Assembly (NCBI GenBank): GCA_023428755.1
Contig: JAEYWX010000015.1
Location: 248,001 to 312,000, forward strand
Length of the DNA: 64,000 nucleotides
Direction: 5' to 3'
Source of the DNA: Bacteroidota bacterium
GTDB lineage: Bacteria; Bacteroidota; Bacteroidia; Chitinophagales; Chitinophagaceae
Of the stretch, positions 52,131 through 61,539 are shown one piece after another (position 1 is the first letter of the stretch; the number at the start of each line of letters is the position of its first letter). The notes beneath the pieces are model-generated. The model saw only the letters and a list, made by a program, of their open reading frames with translations, did not search any database and was not told the origin of the DNA. Made by a program: the position numbers and the translations under genes.

Positions 52131-54728
52131 ATGGCAAAAGCAGGATCGGATACTCCATTGATGCAGCAGCACCGGGCCATTAAAGCCAAATACCCGGATG
52201 CTATTTTATTATTCAGGGTAGGTGATTTTTATGAAACCTTTGGTGAAGATGCCATCCTTTCTTCACAGATACTCGGTATTACGCTTACCAAGCGGAACAA
52301 TGGTTCTGCATCCAGCAACGAGCTGGCAGGTTTCCCGCATCATGCATTGGATACGTATTTGCATAAACTGGTAAAAGCCGGTCATCGTGTTGCCATTTGC
52401 GATCAGTTAGAAGATCCAAAGCAGGCAAAAGGTATTGTAAAACGTGGCGTAACCGAATTACTTTCTCCGGGTACTGCAACCAACGACAAACTGCTGGAAC
52501 ATAACAGCAATAATTTCCTGGCTGCCATTCATGAACAGAACGACCAATATGGATTGGCGTTTACCGATATCAGCACCGGCGAATTTTTTGTAGCGGAAGG
52601 TAACAGGGAGTATGCAGATAAATTACTGCAAAGTTTAAAGCCGGCTGAAGTTGTATTTCAACGTAACAAACAAAAACAGTTCAAAGAACATTTCGGCAAC
52701 AAGTTTTATACTTATCATTTAGAAGAATGGATCTTTGCAGAAGCATATACCACAGAGTTACTGCTCAAACATTTTCAAACACATTCACTCAAAGGTTTTG
52801 GCATTGAATCATTCACGCTTGGCAGTATTGCTGCTGGTGCGGTGTTGCATTATTTAAGAGATACCGAACATCCCAACCTGAATCACATCACATCCTTACA
52901 ACGACTGGATGAAGCTGATTATTTATGGATGGACCGTTTCACGATCCGAAATCTTGAATTACTGGGCAGCAATGCCGATGGCGGCAACTCATTATTAAAA
53001 GTGTTAGACAATACCGTGTCGCCCATGGGTGCACGTTTGATGCGCCGGTGGATGATGTTGCCTTTGAAAGACACTGAACGGATCAACGAACGACTGGATG
53101 CTGTTCAATCGTTGATACTGGAACCGGAATTAAAAAAGCAATTGCAATCGCTCATTAAGCAATGTGGCGATGTGGAACGACTGGTGGCAAAACTTCCCCT
53201 GAAAAAAATCAATCCACGTGAAATTCTTCACCTTGCAAAAGGTTTGGGTTTTGCAGAAAAGATCAAAGAACAATGCAGTACTTCTTCCAACAACTATCTC
53301 AAAAGGTTAAGCGATACCATTAACCCCTGCCACTACATTGCGGATAAAATTTTAAAGGAAGTGGTGGAAAATCCACCCGTGATGATCAGCAAAGGCGATG
53401 TAATTCGTGATGGCATCAACAGTGAGTTAGACGAGCTGCGACGCATTGCCCATCATGGAAAAGAATATTTATTGGAAATACAGCAACGAGAAAGCGAAGC
53501 AACCGGTATCCCCTCTTTGAAAATTGCATTCAATAATGTGTTTGGTTATTATTTGGAAGTAACCAATACACATAAAAATAAAGTGCCGGCTGAATGGACA
53601 CGCAAACAAACGCTGGCGAATGCAGAACGATACATTACACCTGAACTGAAAGAATACGAAGAAAAGATCATTGGCGCTGAAGAAAAGATATTGAAGATCG
53701 AAACCGAACTGTTTGAAAAAATATTACTGGAGCTGCAGGAGTACATTGGACCAATTCAAACAAACGGACAAGTGATGGCCATTCTGGATTGCATTGGTTG
53801 CTTTGCCGAAAATGCATTGCAGTACAAATATATTCGTCCGCAAATACATGAAGCTGCCGAACTGGAATTGAAAGATGCACGGCATCCGGTAATAGAACGA
53901 AACCTCCCGGTTGGTGAACCCTATATTTCAAACGATCTGTTACTGGATAAAGAAAAACAACAGATCATTATCCTTACCGGGCCCAACATGAGTGGTAAAA
54001 GTGCATTGCTGCGTCAAACCGGTTTAATTGTACTGATGGCACACATGGGAAGTTTTGTGCCGGCATCAGCCGCCAGCATTCCGCTCACTGATAAAATTTT
54101 TACAAGAGTTGGCGCCAGCGATAATTTAAGTGGTGGCGAAAGTACATTCATGGTGGAGATGAATGAAACGGCCAGCATCATCAACAACCTATCTGCCAGA
54201 AGTTTGATCCTGCTCGATGAAATTGGAAGAGGCACTTCTACTTACGATGGTATTTCAATTGCCTGGAGTATTGCCGAATTTTTACATCAATCGGTACATC
54301 AACCCAAAACATTATTCGCCACCCACTACCATGAGTTGAACGAGCTGGAAGAAAAGTTTCCACGCATCAAAAACTATCATATTACAAACAAAGAAGTAGG
54401 CAACAAAGTCATTTTTTTACGCAAGCTTGCACCCGGTGGAAGTACGCACAGTTTTGGTATCCATGTAGCAAAAATGGCGGGCATGCCTGTTTCATTGATT
54501 AATCGTGCCAATGAAATTCTAAAACAACTGGAAGAGCAACGAAGCAGTAATGATATTAAAGACCAACTGAAACAACTGCCCACACAAAAATTACAATTGA
54601 ATATTTTTGATATTCACTCGCAAACCTTCGATGAAATACGCACCATGCTGGAGGGGATCGATATTAACCGACTAACACCTGTAGAAGCATTGTTAAAACT
54701 GCAGGAGATCAAACAACGGTTGAACTGA
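52131..54728 (+). CDS. mutS: DNA mismatch repair protein MutS
   Basis: An 865-residue mismatch sensor. The N-terminal mismatch domain has the reading motif in VGDFYETFGEDA (Phe-x-Glu). Connector, lever and clamp domains follow. The ATPase has Walker A TGPNMSGKSALLRQ (about 618), LSGGESTFMVEM, Walker B LILLDEIGRGTSTYDG and FATHYHEL. The C-terminal helix-turn-helix (MPVSLINRANEIL) supports dimer contact. Length is normal. Confidence 0.97.
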   Translation: MAKAGSDTPLMQQHRAIKAKYPDAILLFRVGDFYETFGEDAILSSQILGITLTKRNNGSASSNELAGFPHHALDTYLHKLVKAGHRVAICDQLEDPKQAKGIVKRGVTELLSPGTATNDKLLEHNSNNFLAAIHEQNDQYGLAFTDISTGEFFVAEGNREYADKLLQSLKPAEVVFQRNKQKQFKEHFGNKFYTYHLEEWIFAEAYTTELLLKHFQTHSLKGFGIESFTLGSIAAGAVLHYLRDTEHPNLNHITSLQRLDEADYLWMDRFTIRNLELLGSNADGGNSLLKVLDNTVSPMGARLMRRWMMLPLKDTERINERLDAVQSLILEPELKKQLQSLIKQCGDVERLVAKLPLKKINPREILHLAKGLGFAEKIKEQCSTSSNNYLKRLSDTINPCHYIADKILKEVVENPPVMISKGDVIRDGINSELDELRRIAHHGKEYLLEIQQRESEATGIPSLKIAFNNVFGYYLEVTNTHKNKVPAEWTRKQTLANAERYITPELKEYEEKIIGAEEKILKIETELFEKILLELQEYIGPIQTNGQVMAILDCIGCFAENALQYKYIRPQIHEAAELELKDARHPVIERNLPVGEPYISNDLLLDKEKQQIIILTGPNMSGKSALLRQTGLIVLMAHMGSFVPASAASIPLTDKIFTRVGASDNLSGGESTFMVEMNETASIINNLSARSLILLDEIGRGTSTYDGISIAWSIAEFLHQSVHQPKTLFATHYHELNELEEKFPRIKNYHITNKEVGNKVIFLRKLAPGGSTHSFGIHVAKMAGMPVSLINRANEILKQLEEQRSSNDIKDQLKQLPTQKLQLNIFDIHSQTFDEIRTMLEGIDINRLTPVEALLKLQEIKQRLN

Positions 54729-54790
54729 TACAGAATTATCATATTTCGTTCTACAAACGATTTCAATGCACTAACCTACTTTAGTGCCGG

Positions 54791-55807
54791 ATGATTGTTC
54801 GATTTAAACAAAAAAATTTCAAGACCTGGATACAGGAACTTTGCAAAGCAGCCGGTACCAATGCAAAGAACAACTTGCTTACGTTACCAGATGCGCTTGG
54901 CAATGGTTATTGTTTTGCCGATAGTATTGATCGTTCTTTCTCGTACGTGTTGATGAACGTTGAACTGAATCAGGATTGCACGCTCCACCGCATCAGTAAC
55001 AATCAAATGGGATTACTGATCTTCTTTAATCAAACGCAAATCAGTGATTACATCCGTTTACGGCATAAGAAAGATTCATTAACCGACAGCCTGAATAAGA
55101 TCCGCAGCAATATTTTTGTTTCATCTACCAATACAGAACTGGAAGTAAACTACCGGACCGGTTCCAAATTGAGAAGGCTGGGCGTATATCTTTCACCACA
55201 ATGGATTGCTGAGCATTTCGACAGCAATACCAAAATGCAGGTGGAATTATTAACTCGTCAGGGGTTAGAGCTCATCGATAAACTTCCCATCACCGAAGCG
55301 ATGGAAGAAAAGCTAAACCGCATTTTTGAAACCAATCTCAACTGTGAAACAGAAAAGCTCGCTTTAAAAAGCAGGGTCATCATATTACTTGAATATTTTT
55401 TCAGTACCTATCTGAACGATTCCTTAGTGATCAAAAACAAAACGATCATTCCTGATGAAGACATCAAACGACTGCGCAGTGTAGAGGAATTATTGGCGAA
55501 TGAAGAAATTGAAAAATTCCCTTCTATTTCCAACCTGGCAAGGATTGCGCAAATGAGTGGTACCAAATTAAAACAACGCTTCAAACAAGTGTATGGTTAC
55601 CGCCTGTATGAGTTTTACAACAAACAACGTTTGGAAAAAGCAAAAGAATTGATATCGCAGGGTGTAACGCCAAAGGAAGCAGGTTACTTCATTGGCTTTA
55701 GCGATGTTTCTAATTTTACGAAAGCATTTAAAAAAGAATACGGTTACACACCGGGAACCTTATTTGAAAAATCAACCAGTTCAAAATCGACACAAGCCCT
55801 GCAGTAA
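54791..55807 (+). CDS. AraC family transcriptional regulator
   Basis: A 338-residue regulator. The N-terminal 220 residues form a ligand or dimer domain without a recognised fold. The C-terminal AraC DNA-binding domain (about 235-325) has the first helix-turn-helix in SISNLARIAQMSGTKLKQRFKQVYG and the second in KEAGYFIGFSDVSNFTKAFKKEYGYTPG. The target genes are not evident; it follows mutS by 62 bp and is closed by its own terminator. Confidence 0.92.
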   Translation: MIVRFKQKNFKTWIQELCKAAGTNAKNNLLTLPDALGNGYCFADSIDRSFSYVLMNVELNQDCTLHRISNNQMGLLIFFNQTQISDYIRLRHKKDSLTDSLNKIRSNIFVSSTNTELEVNYRTGSKLRRLGVYLSPQWIAEHFDSNTKMQVELLTRQGLELIDKLPITEAMEEKLNRIFETNLNCETEKLALKSRVIILLEYFFSTYLNDSLVIKNKTIIPDEDIKRLRSVEELLANEEIEKFPSISNLARIAQMSGTKLKQRFKQVYGYRLYEFYNKQRLEKAKELISQGVTPKEAGYFIGFSDVSNFTKAFKKEYGYTPGTLFEKSTSSKSTQALQ

Positions 55808-55822
55808 CGCAGGGTTTGTTAT
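55794..55822 (+). terminator. Terminator overlapping the AraC stop codon
   Basis: AAGCCCTGC (55794-55802) pairs with GCAGGGTTT (55809-55817), one G-T pair; TAA lies in the loop and a T-rich tail follows. Confidence 0.75.
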
Positions 55823-55915
55823 TTATGTACAGTTACAGCTATTTTTTCTGTTGAGAAGTGGTAGCTATTCCTCAGAAAGCGTTCAATGAACAAGGAGCTT
55901 AATTACTTTCGATTT

Positions 55916-56218
55916 TTAACGGACAGTCAATTCTACTTTCTTTCCTAATCCAGTTTCAAGGAGACGGTAGAGTGTTGAGAGTTGAATATCTGTTTTCCCG
56001 TTTTCAATTCTTGAAATAAAACTCTTTTTTGCCCCAATTTTTTCAGCCAATTGTTCCTGTGTTAATTTAGCAATGCGGCGCTCCTCTTTAATAACCTCAC
56101 CAATCAAAAATGCCTTTGCCTTTATTTCAAATTCTGTTCTTTTGGTTGTACCACGTTTACCGTAGCGTTTTGTCAAATGCTCCTCAAACGTTGTGATATT
56201 TTTTTTCTTAGTCGCCAT
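55916..56218 (-). CDS. XRE-family antitoxin (HigA-like)
   Basis: A 100-residue DNA-binding protein with a helix-turn-helix at about 55-90 (LTQEQLAEKIGAKKSFISRIENGKTDI) and a basic N-terminus. It follows the toxin gene by 2 nt, the toxin-first order of higBA. It should bind the toxin and the operon promoter. Confidence 0.88.
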   Translation of the reverse strand: MATKKKNITTFEEHLTKRYGKRGTTKRTEFEIKAKAFLIGEVIKEERRIAKLTQEQLAEKIGAKKSFISRIENGKTDIQLSTLYRLLETGLGKKVELTVR

Positions 56219-56220
56219 AC

Positions 56221-56565
56221 TTATTCCGGTTTATTATTAAAGTACTGATTCATTAATTTAATAGCCAATTCAATTTCCCCTCTTGGAGTTTTCTCTGACT
56301 TTTTTTGAAAGCCGTTAAAGAGAACCACAATCTTGCCTTTATCGAAGCAACAAAAAATTCGATAGATATTACTTCCTACCTCGATCCTTATTTCGTAAAG
56401 CCCCCTTACCCCCTCCATGTGCTTTAAGAACTTTTCAGGCACACGGTCTGTATGTGTAACTACAAACAGGACATGATCAATTTTCTCTTTTACTTTCTCC
56501 GTCTGCCGGTCAAAAAACTTCTGAAAGTAATCCTGATAAAATATAATCTCTCTTACTTGTTGCAT
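56221..56565 (-). CDS. RelE/HigB-type toxin (phage Gp49-like)
   Basis: A 114-residue mRNA interferase-like protein: a VPEKFLKHMEGVRGLYEIRIEVGSN core, IYRIFCCFDKGKIVVLFNGFQKKSEKTPRGEIE, then a helical tail. This is the Gp49/HigB pattern (Arg, Lys and Phe-Gln-Lys-Lys near the end). First gene of the toxin-antitoxin pair. Confidence 0.88.
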   Translation of the reverse strand: MQQVREIIFYQDYFQKFFDRQTEKVKEKIDHVLFVVTHTDRVPEKFLKHMEGVRGLYEIRIEVGSNIYRIFCCFDKGKIVVLFNGFQKKSEKTPRGEIELAIKLMNQYFNNKPE

Positions 56566-56663
56566 TTGGAAATTGTCACTACAAAGTTAACTTAAAATGG
56601 AACAAGCTGCAATACAAAAAACGACAAGGAAATAAAGCCTATTTCAGAGGGAAGTTTAACAAA

Positions 56664-56691
56664 CAAAAATCCCCGCACATAGTGCGGGGAT
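56664..56691 (-). terminator. Terminator of tRNA-His
   Basis: ATCCCCGCAC (56669-56678) pairs perfectly with GTGCGGGGAT (56682-56691), 3-nt loop, followed by five T on the minus strand. Confidence 0.85.
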
Positions 56692-56702
56692 AATTAATCA
56701 AG

Positions 56703-56777
56703 GGAGGCTGAAGGGTCTCGAACCCTCGACCCTCAGAACCACAATCTGATGCTCTAACCTACTGAGCTACAGCCTCC
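56703..56777 (-). tRNA. tRNA-His (GTG)
   Basis: The minus strand begins GGAGGCTG and ends CAGCCTCC. The extra 5' G pairs with C73, the His identity pair. The anticodon loop is TTGTGGT (GTG), and the T arm GGTTCGAGACC is intact. CCA is not encoded. Confidence 0.95.
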
Positions 56778-56873
56778 GTGTTAAGGGACTGCAAAAGTAG
56801 TGGAATTCAGTTTTCCAAGCAAATGCTTCAGCAGAAATAAAAAATAAACGTTCTTTGCAGCCATTTACCGATT

Positions 56874-57479
56874 ATGAATTACTGGCTTTTACTTATCCCT
56901 GTTATTTCTGCCTTTATTGGATGGGTCACCAACTGGGTGGCCATCAAGATGTTGTTTCATCCACGCAACCCGGTGAATATATTGGGAATTCGTGTGCAAG
57001 GTATTTTTCCAAAACGCCAGCAACAGTTCGCTGAAAAACTCGGCCGGCTGGTGAGCCAGGAGCTTCTCTCCTTTTCAGATATCGAAGAAAAGATCAGTAA
57101 CCCTGATAATTTTAAACAAGTAATGCCCCAGGTTGAAACCCATATCGATCATTTTCTACGGGTAAAACTGAGCGACAGTATGCCCATGATCAGCATGTTT
57201 ATTGGCGATAAAACCATCGACAAGCTGAAAGGCATTTTTATGGAAGAACTGGAAACACTGTTTCCCAAACTGATGAAAGATTACACCGGCACGCTTAAGC
57301 AACAGCTTGATCTGGAAAAGATCGTTACCGATAAAGTGAAAGCCTTCCCCAGCGATAAACTGGAAGATATCCTGTACCAGGTAATGGCCAAAGAGTTCCG
57401 TTTTGTGGAATTGCTCGGTGCAGTGCTGGGCTTCCTCATCGGTATCTTACAAGTGGCGATCACCCTTCTTACGCAATAA
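56874..57479 (+). CDS. DUF445 family membrane protein
   Basis: A 201-residue protein with a membrane helix at each end (residues 3-20 and 178-198). The signature NWVAIKMLFHP is near residue 22, then GIFPKRQQQFAEKLGRLVSQELL and a long helical middle. This is the short DUF445 form; its function is unknown. Confidence 0.88.
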   Translation: MNYWLLLIPVISAFIGWVTNWVAIKMLFHPRNPVNILGIRVQGIFPKRQQQFAEKLGRLVSQELLSFSDIEEKISNPDNFKQVMPQVETHIDHFLRVKLSDSMPMISMFIGDKTIDKLKGIFMEELETLFPKLMKDYTGTLKQQLDLEKIVTDKVKAFPSDKLEDILYQVMAKEFRFVELLGAVLGFLIGILQVAITLLTQ

Positions 57480-57615
57480 TTTCCACTCATCACATTCAAA
57501 AAGGGGGCAGATGAACATTTGCCGTCTAAAACGGTTAATTACACATTCATACTAAATGAAATTCATAATTAATCGATTACGCAGAAATTTGCGCCTCAAT
57601 TTTAAACAGACAAAC

Positions 57616-60225
57616 ATGAGATTTACGCTCGGAGCTTTCTTTTTATTGATCTGCATGCAATTAGCAGCACAGGTACCCGGTGGTGGACGACCGGGCGGTG
57701 GACAAATGAACATTGGCCGCTTTTATGGCAAAATTGTAGATGCAAAAACAAACAAGCCCATTGATGCTGTTTCGGTGCAGTTGTACCAAAACAGAATGGA
57801 TACTGCAACCAAAACAAGAAAAGATGTGTTGGTTACAGGACAATTAACAGAAGCCAATGGCGATTTCAGCCTGGAAGGATTGAGCCCTATGGGAAACTAT
57901 CGCCTGTTTATTACAGCGATTGGTTTTAAAACAATTGAACAAACAATCAGCTTTGGGATCAGACCCGGTGGTGCAGGGGAAGATATGATGGCCAAGCTGG
58001 ATAAAGACCTGGGTAATATTAAACTGGAACCGGATGTACAGCAGTTGAGCGAAGTAGTGGTTACTGCTGAAAAGCCAACCTTGCAACTGGGCATTGATCG
58101 TAAAATATTCAATGTAGAAAAAAATATCGTATCACAAGGCGGAACCGGTGTAGATGTAATGCGCAACGTACCAACAGTAAATGTTGATATTGACGGAAAC
58201 ATTACCATGCGTAACAGTGCTCCGCAAATTTTTGTGGATGGCCGTCCAACTGTATTAACACTGGAACAAATTCCGGCCGATGCCATTCAGAGTATTGAAT
58301 TAATTACCAACCCATCAGCGAAGTATGATGCCAGCGGTGGTCAATCAGCTATCATCAATATTGTGTTGAAAAAGAACCGTCGTGTAGGTTACAGTGGAAG
58401 CGTACGTGCCGGTATTGACATGCGTGCACGATTGAATGGCGGTGGCGATATCAACATCCGTCAGGGCAAAGTAAACTTCTTTGCCAACATTGGTTTGAAC
58501 CAGCGCAGAGGGATTAGCTTTGGTGAAACAGATCGTAACAACTTCGGCGATTTTGTTCCCAATACAGCGTTTACAGATAACCGTAATATCAGCGATGGTT
58601 TCTTCCGTTTTGGACGTGCAGGTGTTGATTTTCTGATTGATAACCGTAACACGCTTACTTTACAAGGAAATTTTGGAGGCGGTAATTTTGATAACATCGA
58701 TCAGAATGTGATCCGTTATGATAGTGCATATAGCACCCCCAAAACAATTTTTGAAGACCGTAATACCGATGGTAACAGCATTTTCCGTAACAACGGTGCT
58801 ACCATCAGCTACAAATATAATTTCCCCCGTGCCGGCCGTGAGTTAACAGCCGATATCAATTATAACAAGAGCCGTAACGAAAGTAACCAAAACATCAGCT
58901 ATACCAAATGGCTCGATGCTAACCGCACCCAACTGGCGAATGCTGAGCAAGTGCAAGGTGTACTTTCAGGAGGGAACAATACATTCATTGTGGGGCAGAT
59001 CGATTACACCGATCCCATTAACGAAAACATAAAACTGGAAGCAGGGTTGCGTTCACAAACACGTTTGTTTGAAAGTTTCCAGCGTAACTCAATTAACGGT
59101 GTGGCACAACCGCTTATCAGCAACCAGTTTTCCTATGTTGATTATGTGCATGCCGCCTACGCCAGCTTTTCGCAAAAAGTGGCTAAAGCAAACTTCAATT
59201 ACCAGGTGGGCTTACGTGTAGAAAGTTCAAGTTATGATGGTGAGCAGGCTGGTAAAACAGAACGTTTCCAAAACCAGTTCCCACTGGCATTGTTCCCAAG
59301 TATCTTTTTGTCGAAGTCATTCGAACAAAAACAGGATATTCAGATCAACTACAGCCGCCGTATCAATCGCCCCAACTTTTTCCAGTTGCTGCCGAATACA
59401 GATTACAGCGACATCTTTAACTACCAAACCGGTAACCCCAACCTCAAACCGGAGTTTACCAACTCTTTGGAGTTAACCTATCAAAAAACATACGGCGATA
59501 AAAACAATACCGTATTGGTGACGCTGTTTGGCAAGCAAACCAACAATCTGATCTCACGTTACGTAGTGCGTGATAAATTAGGCGACAGCCCCGACAGTGC
59601 CAACATCAACACCTGGATCAACGCCAACAAAAGTTATGCAGCCGGTGTGGAATTGGTTTTCCGTAACACCGTAAGCAAATGGTGGGAGATCAACTACAAC
59701 ATAAACGTTTACTATTCAAAAATTGACGGCAGCAGTATTTCACCCGATCTGAAAAACGAGCGTACCAGCTATACTGTAAAGTTGAATAACTCATTCCGCT
59801 TAGGAAAAGGTTGGAGCATGCAGTTGAGTGGAGATTACAATTCCCGTTCCATTTTACCTGTATCAAGCGGCGGTGGCGGCCGTGGTGGTGGTCGTGGCGG
59901 TGGCGGCTGGATGGGCGGCGGCAACATTGCTACAACACAAGGTTATATTGATGATAACTATTATGTTGATTTTGGTGTACGAAAAGAATTTAAAATCAAA
60001 AACAACACCGCTTTTGTATCCATGAACTGGAGCGATGTGTTCAGCACACGTCGTAACAATGTATTTGCACAATCAGCAGTACTGGATCAATACAGCTGGA
60101 GAAGAAGAGACCCTGCCTTTGTTCGCTTGAACTTCAACTACCGCTTTGGTAAGTTTGATGCTTCACTCTTCAAGCGTAAGAATACACGCAGCGAAGGTGG
60201 TGGTGATGAAATGCAGATGCAATAA
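57616..60225 (+). CDS. Outer-membrane beta-barrel protein, TonB-receptor-like
   Basis: An 869-residue protein. The signal peptide starts at ATG 57616 (MRFTLGAFFLL to AAQ), preferred over the ATG at 57556, which would bury it. A Gly-rich mature N-terminus is followed by a carboxypeptidase-like domain (GRFYGKIVDAKTNKPIDAVSV), a plug (VVVTAEKPTLQLGIDRKIFNVEKNI, VTLEQIPADAIQSIELITNPSAKYD) and a long barrel of the OMP_b-brl_3 type. A Gly/Arg-rich loop (GGGGRGGGRGGG) lies near 775. No SusD partner is present, so the cargo is unknown. Confidence 0.9.
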   Translation: MRFTLGAFFLLICMQLAAQVPGGGRPGGGQMNIGRFYGKIVDAKTNKPIDAVSVQLYQNRMDTATKTRKDVLVTGQLTEANGDFSLEGLSPMGNYRLFITAIGFKTIEQTISFGIRPGGAGEDMMAKLDKDLGNIKLEPDVQQLSEVVVTAEKPTLQLGIDRKIFNVEKNIVSQGGTGVDVMRNVPTVNVDIDGNITMRNSAPQIFVDGRPTVLTLEQIPADAIQSIELITNPSAKYDASGGQSAIINIVLKKNRRVGYSGSVRAGIDMRARLNGGGDINIRQGKVNFFANIGLNQRRGISFGETDRNNFGDFVPNTAFTDNRNISDGFFRFGRAGVDFLIDNRNTLTLQGNFGGGNFDNIDQNVIRYDSAYSTPKTIFEDRNTDGNSIFRNNGATISYKYNFPRAGRELTADINYNKSRNESNQNISYTKWLDANRTQLANAEQVQGVLSGGNNTFIVGQIDYTDPINENIKLEAGLRSQTRLFESFQRNSINGVAQPLISNQFSYVDYVHAAYASFSQKVAKANFNYQVGLRVESSSYDGEQAGKTERFQNQFPLALFPSIFLSKSFEQKQDIQINYSRRINRPNFFQLLPNTDYSDIFNYQTGNPNLKPEFTNSLELTYQKTYGDKNNTVLVTLFGKQTNNLISRYVVRDKLGDSPDSANINTWINANKSYAAGVELVFRNTVSKWWEINYNINVYYSKIDGSSISPDLKNERTSYTVKLNNSFRLGKGWSMQLSGDYNSRSILPVSSGGGGRGGGRGGGGWMGGGNIATTQGYIDDNYYVDFGVRKEFKIKNNTAFVSMNWSDVFSTRRNNVFAQSAVLDQYSWRRRDPAFVRLNFNYRFGKFDASLFKRKNTRSEGGGDEMQMQ

Positions 60226-60243
60226 GAAGATTGTAAATGATAC

Positions 60244-60278
60244 AAATCCCTCTCTGATAACAGAGAGGGATTTTTTTT
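60244..60278 (+). terminator. Strong terminator of the barrel gene
   Basis: AAATCCCTCTCTG (60244-60256) pairs perfectly with CAGAGAGGGATTT (60261-60273), 4-nt loop, then T. Confidence 0.95.
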
Positions 60279-60424
60279 GCCATTGACTGAAAAAAATCCA
60301 GATAAAGCGTAATGAAGCAATAGTTGCGGTTGTTACAAACATGCGATTAACAGAAACATCTATTTACAAAAGCTTACAAAAAAATCATACCAGGAATAAA
60401 AGATATTCAGGAACTTGCTGCTAC

Positions 60425-60432
60425 TAATTTTG
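60425..60432 (+). promoter_or_regulatory. -7 box (TAATTTTG), 5 nt from the ATG
   Basis: Third case in the window of TAnnTTTG, 5 nt, ATG. Confidence 0.45.
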
Positions 60433-60437
60433 CTGTT

Positions 60438-61289
60438 ATGAAAAAATTATTTGTCGTACTATCCTTGTTTGTAAATGCTTCGTTCCTGTTTGCGCAAAAC
60501 AGTATACAGGTAATGACCTTTAACATTCGTTTACACACAGCCTCCGACAGTTTAAATGCATGGCCCTACCGGAAAGACAAGGTAGCTTCGCAAATTCTGT
60601 TTCATAAAGTTAATTTGCTGGGCGTACAGGAAGCGCTGCACGACCAGATGCTGGACCTGCAGCAACGTTTACCGCAGTACAAATATGTGGGCGGCGGCCG
60701 TGATGATGGACAAACAAGAGGCGAATACTCGGCTATTTTTTACGACAGCACCCGCCTGCAATTGCTGGCCAACGATGTGTTCTGGCTAAGCGAAACACCA
60801 ACCGCCATTGGTCAAAAGGGTTGGGATGCAGCCATTACACGCATTGTTACCTGGGCTAAGTTTAAAGACCGGAAAACAAAAAAGATCTTCTTCGCCTTTA
60901 ATACACATTACGATCATGTGGGGAAAATTGCACGACGTGAAAGTTCAAAACTCCTGTTACAGAAAGTACAGGACATTGCCGGCACCACTCCTGCTGTTAT
61001 TACCGGCGATTTCAATGCACAACCAAACGATGAACCGATCCAGGTGATCGTTGATAAAAATAACCGGTTACGCCTTACCGATAGCAAAGAACTTTCGCAA
61101 ACGCCACACTACGGACCAACAGGAACCTTTAATGCATTCCGTTCAAAAGAAACCAGCGATCAACCCATTGATTACATTTTTGTAAAAGGAAACTGGAAAG
61201 TGTTAGCCCACGCCACTATTTCGCAAACCTGGATGGGGCGTTTTGCCAGTGATCATTTTGCAGTAACAGCAGAATTGCTGTTGAAATAA
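60438..61289 (+). CDS. Secreted endonuclease/exonuclease/phosphatase family protein
   Basis: A 283-residue exported EEP-fold metal enzyme. Signal peptide to about 20 (FLFAQ); VMTFNIRLHTASD (Asn); LLGVQEALHDQ (metal Glu, about 62); FNTHYDHVG (His); VITGDFNAQPND (Asp-x-Asn); QPIDYIFVKG; SDHFAVTAEL (final Asp-His). All catalytic residues are present. The substrate may be a sugar phosphate, phospholipid or nucleic acid. Confidence 0.9.
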   Translation: MKKLFVVLSLFVNASFLFAQNSIQVMTFNIRLHTASDSLNAWPYRKDKVASQILFHKVNLLGVQEALHDQMLDLQQRLPQYKYVGGGRDDGQTRGEYSAIFYDSTRLQLLANDVFWLSETPTAIGQKGWDAAITRIVTWAKFKDRKTKKIFFAFNTHYDHVGKIARRESSKLLLQKVQDIAGTTPAVITGDFNAQPNDEPIQVIVDKNNRLRLTDSKELSQTPHYGPTGTFNAFRSKETSDQPIDYIFVKGNWKVLAHATISQTWMGRFASDHFAVTAELLLK

Positions 61290-61539
61290 GTTTTTGTTGG
61301 TCAGGCAACCAACAAAAGCGAAGCGACCAGCAAAAGCGAAACAATCAACAAAAGCCGGCTATTGGTTTGTTATTGCTTTAACATTTTTCTACACCTGTAC
61401 ATTGTGCAGAGTTAAATGCAGGTTCCTTATTTTTGAACAGATTGATATTTCAATACACATAACAGGTGTAGCTGTACGTTTGGGTTGTAGCGGATCTGTT
61501 GCTGCTGTGTAAACCAGTTGAACTTTTAAGCAATACGAT

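Noticed and set aside
61294..61512. Plus-strand frame starting in the AGCAAAAGCG repeats
   Set aside because: The start is repeat-derived, no signal or family is visible, and it overlaps the promoter space of the antiporter gene.
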